A DNA stretch of 64,000 bases from NCBI GenBank assembly GCA_949358305.1, contig OX442317.1:8126186-8190185 (forward strand). Reading direction: 5' to 3'. Under the pieces are notes generated by a model that did no database searches, was not told where the DNA came from, and worked only from the letters and a program-made list of their open reading frames with translations. Numbering within the stretch: position 1 is the first letter of the stretch; the number at the start of each line of letters is the position of its first letter. Made by a program: the position numbers and the translations under genes. Below are positions 29,880 to 40,323 of the stretch, piece after piece. The DNA is from Strigamia acuminata. Taxonomy: Eukaryota; Arthropoda; Chilopoda; Geophilomorpha; Linotaeniidae.

Positions 29880-31190
29880 GCTTAAATAATTGTTTACTTT
29901 AATCTAGCTACAGCTGCACAGACTGTTACAGATTGTATAGCAAATAGTTCATGTATATTACCCAAAGAGGGCACTGTAAGTTTTAGTTTTTTTGGTTACA
30001 TGACCCTTGAATAAATGTCATTCCATGTTTTGCTTTCAACCAGTAAACTAGTGTGCTACAGTTATTTTTAAGGATCATCTAATGACGTAGGAGATAAAAA
30101 TGTACATATTCTTGACGAGATGCCAGCCGATCGAGTAATCCCGGGTGTACGCACAAAAAATGTTCGAAGTTTGAAAGGTGAAGGATGAGGATAATGTCGC
30201 TAATCATTTGTCGACGGAAGCATCTCGTGAAGTTATTTATAAGTCTATGTCGGATGAGAAATGGCATGGATAAGCGTAGACAGGATAATTTGGTAAATGT
30301 AGTACAAATTTTTGCAAGATTTCTTTGTAGTTAGTGATTTCGAGATTTCCAACGCACAACCACAGATCCACGAACCATCCGTGGTAAGATGAGAAAATGC
30401 TTCTCTGCAAACGTCATAGACATCCACAGTGTGTTAGAGAGAATAATCTACATCCTTTGATAAACCATGATTGGTTCATAATTACCAGTTAGAATTAAGA
30501 TAGGAATTGCATTAAAAAGACACATAACAACACATACTGGGGGAAAATCATTCTGCCAAGAAATTATGTCAAGTGTTGTCAAGTACATTGTACGCACCAA
30601 TTGGAGGCCATCTACATCCGACCAAATGCGGCAATTCGCTGGACGATAAGTGTTCATTTTGGCGCAATGCCAGATAAACCAGACTGTTCTCGGAGGTCCA
30701 ATAAAGTACATATGCCGGGAAGAACTAGTTTCAAAACGTTTCGTCATCTCGTAATGAAATGTCGTAACCCTAACACTGTTAGAGAATCAAATAAGGAACA
30801 CCCAGTTAAAATTTCATAAAGATCCGGAAAACTCGTTAAGAATATTAACTTTTCGAACAACATTTTGAAGACTGAAAGCTTCAATCGCGTAGAAAATTTA
30901 CAAAAAAGAAGACATCACATTGCTTGAAAGGCAGAAAAGGTGAGGTCATCGTAGTTGGTTTTCAATAACTAGTAGACGTAATCAGCAGAGAACAACATGT
31001 TAGAAATAACAAGTTCACAAAGAACATTAGACGAAAACTTAAAGTACAAATAGAAGAGCAAGTAACAATAGCTGCATGGAAAACGAAAAGGCGGTCAAAA
31101 CTTGAGTGCTGCACATTTCAACACCCAAAATGGGGATTTAATAAACATTATTTTGTTAATTATGTAACAGTTTCTGTAACGTTATACTGT
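29880..31190. other. Gene-free stretch with one stray 102-bp repeat
   Basis: 30445-30545 is a diverged copy of the 19.3-kb tandem repeat. The text near 30065-30145 (AGGATCATCTAATGACGTAG, CCGATCGAGTAATCCCG) recurs from 24585-24655. No coding exon is supported. Confidence 0.5.
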
Positions 31191-31199
31191 CAACTACAT

Positions 31200-32230
31200 T
31201 TTCCCAATAATCAACTTTTAGTAAATGCCACACTTTAAGTGCAGGCTTACAATACTAATTGAGCAGGGAACAGTTTTCCGTCGCTATCAGTAAATGCCAC
31301 ACTTCTTTTTGGTGTTAAGTGCAGACTTACAATACCAATATCGCGAGGAAAACTTTCAGTAAATGCCACATTTCTTTTGACTTAAATGCAGGCTTACAAT
31401 ACTGATTAAGCGGGTAGATCTTTCAGTAAAGGCCACATTTCTTGTTACTTAAATGCAGGCTTACAATACCGAATTGAGCAGTAATTGACTGCTGCTCTGC
31501 TTTAGTTCCTGCATTTGTTCTATTGTCGGGAAAATTATCAAAACTAAATTTGGAACGAAAAAACCAAAATGAAACTAATCACATGGTTCCACGGGAACAA
31601 GGGGTGCGAAACAATGAAGCTCATCAAACACAGATATTAGCAAATAGACCGATTAACCAGATGCAGCAGCCACATAATAAGGATGAGATACAACCAGAAT
31701 CGGCAATACAATTCTGCTTTAGAGCAAAGCCCTAATACTGTATCTACAGGAACAAATACAGTTGATAGGAAATAACCATCCACCGCAGACCAGTGGTTGC
31801 CAGGACTGTCAAACATTGGTACAAACAAATGGCCAATCATCAAGTTACTTGAGTGAATCCATTGAACCGAGTCTTCCGATATTCTTTAAGAAATCATTGG
31901 GCAAAAAAACTATATAAAAAGCGTAATAAATGGTTGGCATATCACCCAATCGATAACCCTGAGGGACTGAAATGCGAGCATGGCCGAAGTCAACGTCGGA
32001 AACTAGCACTGATTACACATTCCCAACAAACAACTTTCAGGAACTGCCACACATCTTTTGATTTAAGTGCAGGCTTACAATACTAATTGAGCAGGGAACA
32101 ACTTTCCGCGGCTTTCAGTAAATGCCACACTTCTTTTTGGTCTAATTTCGCGGAGAAAACTTTCAGTAAATGCCACACTTCCTCTTACTGAAATGCGGGC
32201 CAACAATACCGAATTGAGCAGTAATTGATT
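31200..32230. repeat. Dispersed/tandem 'AATGCCACACTT...GCAGGCTTACAATAC' repeats
   Basis: Units of about 85-110 bases with TCAGTAAATGCCACACTTCT and GTGCAGGCTTACAATACTAA recur at about 31215-31480 and 32030-32220. Both groups end with the same 3' text (GAGCAGTAATTGA, CTGCTCTGCTTTAGTTCCTG). Two long units are duplicated, with about 550 bases of unrelated sequence between them. Confidence 0.75.
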
Positions 32231-32299
32231 CCTGCTCTGCTTTAGTTCCTGCTTTTGTTCTATTGTTGGGGAAAATTATCAAAAATAAATTCGGAGCGG

Positions 32300-32460
32300 A
32301 AAAACCAAAAAAAATTAAAATTGAATAGAATGGAAAAACCAAAAATAAAAACTGAATGAAAATGGAAAAAACCAAAAATGAAAATTGAATCAGAATGGAA
32401 AAACCAAAAATAAAAATTGAATGAGAATGGAAAAAACCAAAAATGAAAATGGAATCAGGA
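32300..32460. repeat. A-rich tandem repeat of about 32 bases
   Basis: Unit AAACCAAAAATAAAAATTGA followed by ATGAGAATGG, five or so copies. The minus-strand frame (FHSHSIFIFGF) is a by-product. Confidence 0.8.
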
Positions 32461-32499
32461 TGGGAACATCTGGAATCGTTTGACCGCTGCAAGTCCATA

Positions 32500-33390
32500 C
32501 GTCACCATTTCAACTATAAAAAAAAAAAAAGAAAAAGAAAAAAAAAATAACGTAAATAACTTGAATACATTTTAAAATATACTAAGAGTAATTAAAATTG
32601 CGAAAGAATCTCACCAGATTTTTGTTTTCTCGTAATGGCGGCCGACCTTGTATACGTGGCAATGGCGGTAGTTGTTCGTCCAATGTTAAATCTTTCTTCG
32701 TCCATTCTTCGTCCATTCCCCGATCGCGAGCAGCAAACTCGAACATGGTTTGTTTTGATGTTCGTGGTCTTTGTGTTAAGTGTGAAAAGTCATCATCATC
32801 GTCTTTGTGAAGCGATTCGGATCAGGACCACGTCAGCAGCATCTGAACAGCACAACTCCCAGACGCGCACTACGCAGCTATCAACTCCAGTTTGAAAACG
32901 AGGCTGACCTTCCGAAGGGCCAGACTCAAATCATCGACAATCGGAAACACCTAAAAATACTAACAAAAAACGGCTCCCTAAATAAAAATCCCATTAAATA
33001 ATACAAATAACTTCTCAACTCATCGTGAGAAGAGTTAATCTCACCTAAATTCAACCTTCATTAGCCTTATTTTTCAAAATTCTCTTACGGATTGTTAAGT
33101 CTGGTAACTGGTTGTGACGGTTGGCGCCACACCCAAATCCACTTGTGAGAACTTTTGTTCCCCTCTCGAACAAAAAAAAAAAAAAAAAAAAAAAAAAACG
33201 ACAAAGAAAAAACGAGAAAGAAAAAGAACATCAAATCAAAATCGAACTCTTATTTAAAAATTATATTTTATTCGCAAAAAGAAAAAAAATAAATTCAGAA
33301 TAAAATAAAACACTAAATGCGACAGAAAAACATGGCAAAAAGATGTAAATACAGCATACGATACTTAGTGAAATGTCATTAAATTTACTA
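32500..33390. other. Gap between the repeat block and the AT-hook gene
   Basis: Short plus frames at 32598-32895 have no motifs. 33171-33198 is an A run. Some sequence near 33105-33140 (TTGTGACGGTTGGCGCC) looks like an LTR end but has no partner here. Confidence 0.4.
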
Positions 33391-33397
33391 TATAACA

Positions 33398-36149
33398 CTA
33401 TGGCCATGTAACGAAAGATGAGGCATGTAGAAATAAAGGATCCACCAATTCCCCCGCGGAACCGGGTACCTGTAGACACGCTTCTACGACATCAGGAGCC
33501 AAACAGGCCAAATCCGCTTCCCGCAGCAGAGAATCACACAGTTCGTGGTTGACCGGCAACGGGACGGCAACAGTCTGCCCGCCCAGCGGCATCACAGTCA
33601 CCGGGGAGCCGGGGCGCTGCAATTTGCTCAATATGTCGTCCAACATTTTGTGATCGTTTTGATCGAACGTCACCATGTCCACGTCCTCTATTTTTTCCAC
33701 TTCGTCGATCGTCTGCAGGATCTCGGTCAAGCTGGACGACGCCACGCGATGGTAAGCGCCGTTGATGTTGATGTTTATGTTGACGTCGGTGTTGCCGCCA
33801 TTTAGAATGGATTCGATGCAGCGGAGCAGTTCTACTTGTTTGCGCATCGTCGGATGTCTGTCGCAGTTGGGATTTGCGTTTCGCATTTCCGCATGTCGCC
33901 AGGAGAGTTCCTGCAACTTTCGGCGAAGTTGTTTGAGTATTGATTCGTGGTGGCAGCGTAGGTGTTTCCACACGACGGTGTTGCGGAGGACCGTGAGGTA
34001 TTCTTCGTCGACTGGCCAGTCGTTTTGGTTTTGGTGGCGGATGTATTTCACTTGGACTTTGAAGTATTCTTTTTCCACTTCGTCCCAGAAATTCTTCAAC
34101 TGGAAATAAATTTAATTTTATACGGGGGAAGCAGAAAAAGTCGCGTGTGCTTAATTTATTATAAATTTCGCCAAATTTCACCATTTGTTATAAATTTCAA
34201 CAAATTTAAACGATTTTTTTTATCATAAATTCTAACAAATTAAGACGGATTTTTAATAAAAAGTCAGCTAATTTTATGAAATCCATCAAATTTCGCTGAA
34301 ATTGTGATAAATTTCAACAAATTTCCCTGAAATTGTGATAAATTTCAGCAAATTTCGCTGAAATCGTGATAAATTTCAACAAATTTCGCTGAAATTGTGA
34401 TAAATTTCAACAAATTTCGCTGAAATTGTGATAAATTTCAACAAATTTCAAGAAATTTCTGATAAATTTCAACAAATTTCGCTAATTTCTGATAAATTTC
34501 AACAAATTTTGCTAAATTTCTGATAAATTTCAACAAATGTCGCTAAATTTCTGATAAATTTCAACAAATTTCAACAAATTTCTGATAAATTTCAACAAAT
34601 TTCAACAAATTTCTGATAAATTCCAACAAATTTCGCTAAATTTCTGATAAATTCCAACAAATTTTGCTAATTTCTGATAAATTCCAACAAATTTCACTAA
34701 ATTTCTGATAAATTCCAACAAATTTCACTAAATTTCTGATAAATTCCAACAAATTTCGCTAATTTATAATAAATTTCAACAAATTTCCACAAATTTGCTC
34801 AAGATTCTCCACTACTAAAAACAAATCACTTGAATTTCATTAAAAGCCACTTGAAGTAAATACTTCCACCCTTTAATAGCAGCACACTGCTGCTCATGAC
34901 TTAAAGAAGCCCACTTGGAAGAAGACTTTGCCTTCTTACGCCACTGATCTAAAACAACAAAACCAAATCAAAAACCATTCCACAAACACATTCAAACTAA
35001 CCAGATCCATCTGGCCACGCATGACTTGTCCCAACTTGCATTTTCGGTGGTCTCCCACGCCTAAAACCCAAAAAAAATCAAATCAACACAAAAACAAAAC
35101 AAAACACAAACAAACAAACACAATCACCTTCTCGTTGACAAAACTTTCCTGGAATCCGAACCACTCCTTTCGCTATTCTCCACCTTACTCTTCGTACATC
35201 CTTGCTTCACTTCCTGCACTTCCTTCCCCCGTTTAACGTTCAAAACCTTTCGTCGCTGCTTCACCTCGTTCTCCTCGTCGCTCCACACTTTCTCCGCACC
35301 GTTTTTACACTTCAAAAACTTCACTTTCGACTTCCGCCTCTTCAAACTCTTCTTCTCCTCTTTCGAGCCCCCCGAATGCCCCTTTCTATACACCAAACTC
35401 TTCCTATTCTTCGCATTAAACACGGGTTTCGAGCTCGACAAACTCGACGAACACGACGACGAACTCGCGGCCGACGGACTTCGACTGCGATCCGCGAATC
35501 TCTGGCAAAAATTCTCGTTCTCCGTCGACCAATAAGTCAAATGCGCCTTCTTGTGTCCCGCATCTTCGTCGTAACACTTCCTCCGTTTGCCGCCGCTCTT
35601 CCGCTCTCGTCCCGCGTTTTTCTCGCCGTGTTTCGCCTGATATTCGTCGTACGTCGACCCGATTAATTTGCCCTTGCAGTCCAGTTGCTTGGAGTACGCG
35701 TGATCCAAATTGATCGTGTTCTCGAGTTCCGGCAAAGACGGCGCTTGTACCACCGCTTCCTCCTTCCCTTTCGTTTCGTCCGGCTCGGGGTTCGCCGCAG
35801 TCGGGTTGTCCACCATTTTAATTCGCTCCAAACTCGCCAATCGCTCGCTCCGTCGCACGTGGTTCCCGAGCGACACATCCTCCTTGATGATCTTGGAGTA
35901 ATACTGCTGCGACGTTGTGGATTTGACAATTTTCGACTGTATTTTCGGTATTTTCGCCGCCTTGTTCTTCTTCGCCGGCTCGTTCGCTTCGGTCTGCTCG
36001 AACTCGTTGCGGTTTATCGTCTGCGGCTGAGCGCGGCGAGAGATCAGTAAATGATAGCGATGGCCGATTTTGTGCGCTAATAAATGTCTGTGCGAGGATG
36101 TTTGTGCATTTCGTCGGTGTTTTTCCTCCGCTTGCTTCCTTTTGCCCAT
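33398..36149 (-). CDS. AT-hook nuclear protein, 626 residues, unrecognised family
   Basis: Four exons with matching phases: 35128-36149, 35002-35060, 34851-34948 and 33398-34099; the total is 627 codons including the stop. Residues 1-100 are highly basic. SLGNHVRRSERLASLERIK lies near residue 95, and an acidic and Ser-rich middle follows. An AT-hook (STRRRGRPPK) is created across the first splice junction at about residue 340. The last exons hold a conserved-looking helical segment (NFWDEVEKEYFKVQVKYI, LKQLRRKLQELSWRHAEMR), a heptad-like acidic helix and a C-terminus with ACLAPDVVEACLQVPGSAGE. DNA binding in the minor groove is inferred from the AT-hook. I do not recognise an orthologue. The start chosen is the first Met after an acceptor-like TTCGCAG, so a 5' UTR exon near 36200-36350 is likely. 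Confidence 0.75.
34220..34800. repeat. About 30-bp tandem repeat inside an intron of the AT-hook gene
   Basis: Unit of the form AAATTTCGCTGAAATTGTGA followed by TAAATTTCAAC, about 18 copies, drifting from GCTGAAATTGTG on the left to CTAAATTTCTG with TTCCAAC on the right. It fills most of the intron 34100-34850. Confidence 0.9.
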
Positions 36150-36688
36150 TCTGAGGCGGCGATCTGCGAACGAAAACCAGTTTATTTCCCATTTTTTGAT
36201 TGACTTTTCATGCTCACAGTTGTTCCGCAGCGATGCTTTTCACTCTTGCGCCGGCGACGATCGTCTCGCCAAGTCGAAGTATTCTCGCAGTTGTACTTCC
36301 GGCGTGATCGGGAGTCGTGTAGCGATCGAGTACATTATAGCCCGCGATAAAAACCAATAATAAAAGTATTCAGAATCAAAAATTCAAGAATTCCGAATTG
36401 CTATCAAATGAAATGCGCGGTATTGTTCGCGCTCGTTGTCCGTGCTCATTGTTCGATAAAAATCGAACAAAATAAACCAACAATCCACGAAACGACACAA
36501 AAATACAGTACTTTACCAAATCAAGAAATAAACGAATATTTATTCCAAAACTTATATTTTAATTACATGTTTTTTTTTTTAAAAAATAAAATAAAATAAG
36601 AGAGAAAACAACAGCCAAAACATCAAAGGAAGTAAAAAAACGTTGAACAAATTCATTTATTACTGACTATCCAACTATATTTTTTTTT
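36150..36688. promoter_or_regulatory. 5' region of the AT-hook gene and 3' flank of Prp19
   Basis: 36170-36350 is GC-richer and probably carries the first non-coding exon and promoter of the AT-hook gene. 36360-36688 is AT-rich and contains no exon. Confidence 0.4.
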
Positions 36689-39379
36689 TTACATTCCATA
36701 AATCTTAAGTGTTCGATCCATGCTAGATGAAGCGATAAAATGAGCATGGCGACCGAATCGCACTCCGGTAGCTAAGGCTGTGTGATCATTGAACATCTTC
36801 AATTCCTGCCATTGCTTGCACAAATATACTCTGCACAAACAAAATATTTTTTAAAAATAAAATCGCCATTTAAAAAATAAATAAATAAATCGAGCAATTA
36901 CCTAACGTCGGTTCCGGCAATCGCTAAATACGTTCCGCTTTGGTCAAAGCAAAGATCCTTCACCTAAAATACACAAAAAAAAAAATTTAATCAATTAAAT
37001 AATTGAGTTAAATATTAATTACTTCGTAGTTATCGTCCAGAGTGATGGTCTTAAAGTTCTTCAGTTTCCTCAAATCCCACAGTTTCACTGTAGAGTCGTC
37101 GGCGGAAGTAGCCAAGTAATAACCGTTTTCGGAGAACGCGATCGCCACCACCGGCCCCGAATGACCTGGAAAATTCGCCACGTTGGTTCGTTCCTTCAAA
37201 TCCCAAATTTTGATCATCGAATCCGAAGTTCCGGTTCCAAAAATGAGACCATCCGGGTGAAACACGGCCGTGGTCAGAGCCGCCTGCGACGAAGTGTCGG
37301 CAACTTTGGTCAAAACCGTTCCGGTTCGTATGTCCGAGAAAGCCCAATGCTGCGATTAAAATTTTAAAACAATAAAATAAAATTTAAAAAAATTAAAATA
37401 AATTTTTCCTTACTTCATCGGTTGATGTACTCAATAAATAATCACCAGTCGCGTGCAAACTTAACCCCGTGACGGGTCCTTCGTGAGCTTTAATCAGTTG
37501 AATGCACTGCGACGTCGGGACGTGCCAAACTCGAATCGAAGCGTCCGGCGAAGACGTGAACACCATGTCCTAAAACACAAATTAATTTACATTTTAACAA
37601 TATTTTTTTTAAAACATTTTTGCATACTTCTTGTGGATGGTAAATGACGTTGGTGACTTTTTTCGTGTGTCCTTTCAAGATGGCCACAACTTGCTCGGTA
37701 TCTTTATTGAAAATCGTTGCGTTTTTATCATTTCCACCGGTTAAAATTTTACTGGTATCGGCAGCATGGATGTCCATAGCTAAAATACCCGGCACGCTAG
37801 CACTATGCAAACCCTATTAAAAATTTAAATAAATAAATCGATTTCCGCATCCAAAACGTGTACAAAATATACTGACGGGATGCGAGCCCAGAATTTTGAA
37901 TGATCGGATATCTTCGGGTTTGGTCAAATCTTCTGGAACTGTTTTACCTCTCTACAAAAAAAATTAAAAAATTAAAAAAAAAAAATAAAACCAACCATTT
38001 AAAAAATCCAATTTTACCTTCTTTCGTTCTTGGGTCAAAACACTCGCCTTATCTTGAAGCTAAAAATTAAAAAAAAATATATTAAAGACAATTTTTATTA
38101 TTTTCCCCCATAAAAACGAATTACAAACCTTTTGTATAACTTCTGGGGTCATTCCAGCCTGTTCAAGCGGCGCCTCAGCAAATCCACCAGCTTCCGCAGC
38201 ATATTGCTTCAAAAAAAAATTTTTTTTTTAAATAAACCTAAATTATTCATATTCAAACCGATAAATCGATCAAATTACCGGTTGCAGAGCACCAGGAGCA
38301 GCAGTTGCAATCCCCGCTTGAGGCTTGAGGGTTGCCAAAGCTTCTCTAGCTGCCGTCACTTCTTTGGTCAACCGAGCAATGACTCGACAAGCAGCGTCAT
38401 GTTGATATAACGCGTGAGACAATTCTATTTTCCAAATAAAACAAAAAAAAATTCAATAAAAACCACAATTTTTAACCACAAATCAAACTTTTATACCTTG
38501 CCGAGCCGTTTGCAACTGTTGTCGCAAAGTGAAACTGTGTAGCATTACGGCATCCTTAAAATAAAACAATTCTCCACATTAAAAACCGTTTTTAAACAGC
38601 AATTTTTCCAAATACCCATTCATCTTGCAAAGACTTTAAAATGGCTGGAATACTGGTCGCTGAAGGAGGTCGTGGTTTTACTATCGGTGCACCTTCAAAT
38701 AAATCATTAAACAACACCATTAAACATTTATATCCACAGAAAAAATCAACTTAAGACCGATCAGTATGCTTTTTGCCATCAGAATTTTAAATCAAGACCC
38801 AAATGAACATCAATTTTCTCATTTTCCGAGCAAAAAATTAACCAAAATCCGGTGAAAAACTGAATTTAGCTCGCTTCAAACTCATTATAACTTTATCTTA
38901 TGCATACATTTCCGTAATTTTAATTAATACCGATCAATCCGTTGTGGTCAGAACCCTTGTTACATTTTAATTCAATCAACATGTCTTCGCTCAATTCCTT
39001 TCCGGTGATTGGATCCGTTCCATTCTCTGCGATATATTTCTCCAGCAAACGTCTTTCAAACACGCATCCCGACGACGGGGACACGACTGGATGTTCTGGA
39101 GTTTCATTACTAACTAGAGAATAAAAGAAGAAACGTTAAAAAATCGAAATTTATCGGTTTTTTGTGTGCATTTCTAGGGCACATTGCATTAGGCCTATTT
39201 TAGCCGGTTTCATTGTCACGCATGTAATGCGCAACGTGATGCCGGTCGCTTCATCTGAGAGATGTGCTTTAAAACTCTTGTGTTTTGTGCCAGTGTTTTT
39301 TTAACGCGTGTTTTAATACAGGTGTGTGGTGCTTTTGAGGTGCAAATACGAAATACTTACTCGCACAGCACAGGGACAT
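36689..39379 (-). CDS. PRPF19: Pre-mRNA-processing factor 19 (complete, 13 exons)
   Basis: U-box E3 ubiquitin ligase and scaffold of the NineTeen complex, which stabilises U5/U6 in the activated spliceosome and also acts in DNA repair. Exons: 39361-39379, 38964-39113, 38616-38692, 38497-38554, 38279-38424, 38129-38206, 38018-38059, 37877-37951, 37628-37813, 37414-37569, 37023-37349, 36902-36963 and 36689-36830. Together they give 505 residues (human 504). The U-box is at residues 1-60 ([39 protein letters not shown]). The coiled-coil tetramerisation helix follows ([36 protein letters not shown]), then seven WD40 repeats from about residue 210, including [16 protein letters not shown]. The end is [14 protein letters not shown]. 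Introns are 46-270 bases with GT-AG ends. No damage is seen. Confidence 0.97.
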
Positions 39380-40323
39380 TTTGGCTTGATTTTTCGCAGA
39401 CCGTTGTACTTGCGGATCACGTGATTTCTGAAATTTTTGGCGGCAGCCGCTAGTGCGCGCTCGATACCCAATGTAAACACTAAGGTGCTTTCAAGAGTAT
39501 TTTTTATTTTTTATTTTATCCACACGAAGGAACATTTTTTTTTTTTTTATATTTCAAAGTTGGAAATAAAAATGAAACTTAATCCGTCTCGAAGTTTGAA
39601 CTCATCCCACACCGCACGGAAAACAAAACAAAACTCAACCCGTTCGTTCAAACAAGAATGTAGCACTGAGCATGCGCCATCCTTCAACGGCGCTATCATT
39701 ATTATTATTTATTGCCCACCAAAATTGAAATATCATTTTCCTGCGAACGAATTACAAAAACAAAAACAAACCACTCACACGATACAACACCACAATAAAA
39801 AAAAAAACATTTATAACTTATGTATACGTAAATATACATGAAACAAACTTCCCACATAAACACACGAAACAAACAACCGATAAAACATAAAATACGACCC
39901 GAATACAAATAATTTCCCAATCGATCAAAAAACAAACCAAAATCCCAACTCATCTTTATTTTTAAAAACAAATACAAAAAAAAATGTGGTATGTTAATAA
40001 AAATCCAAATTTTTCACTTCACCATCGAACCCAAGTTCCCATAGCAATAAAACGAACACATCCCAGCCACATGAATGCATGCATTGACGTCACAATCCAC
40101 AACCCACGCCGCGCACACCAACCCGCACACATTGCGCATGATCACCCGGACAGAGACGACCTGCACGAACGATCCCAACGAGCAGAGCTCGCGCCGGCGC
40201 ACTTGAGCTGGACCATGAACGGGCCCCGGAAGAGAAGCACGACCGCGGCCGCCTCGCCACTGCACCGTCCGGGGACCCGCGGCTGATGACGGCATGTCGA
40301 TGGGAAGCCACCGCACCCCATCC
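39380..40323. promoter_or_regulatory. Divergent intergenic region with a CpG-rich part
   Basis: This lies between the Prp19 ATG (minus) and the proposed receptor start (plus). 39430-39470 next to Prp19 is GC-rich. 40080-40420 is clearly CpG-rich and is probably the receptor gene promoter. Both-strand frames here are composition by-products. Confidence 0.45.

Noticed and set aside
32163-32498. Phe/Ile-rich minus frame with FIFGF repeats
   Set aside because: Reads the A-rich tandem repeat; no coding bias.
33105-33145. TTGGCGCC-type primer-binding site after TGTGACGG
   Set aside because: No second LTR, no polypurine tract and no retroelement frame nearby.
33545-34228. Plus-strand frames opposite the last AT-hook exon
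   Set aside because: Antisense shadows of a well-supported exon.
35202-36050. Plus-strand frames of 154 and 121 residues, Leu/Arg-rich
   Set aside because: Antisense shadows of the Lys/Ser-rich first exon of the AT-hook gene.
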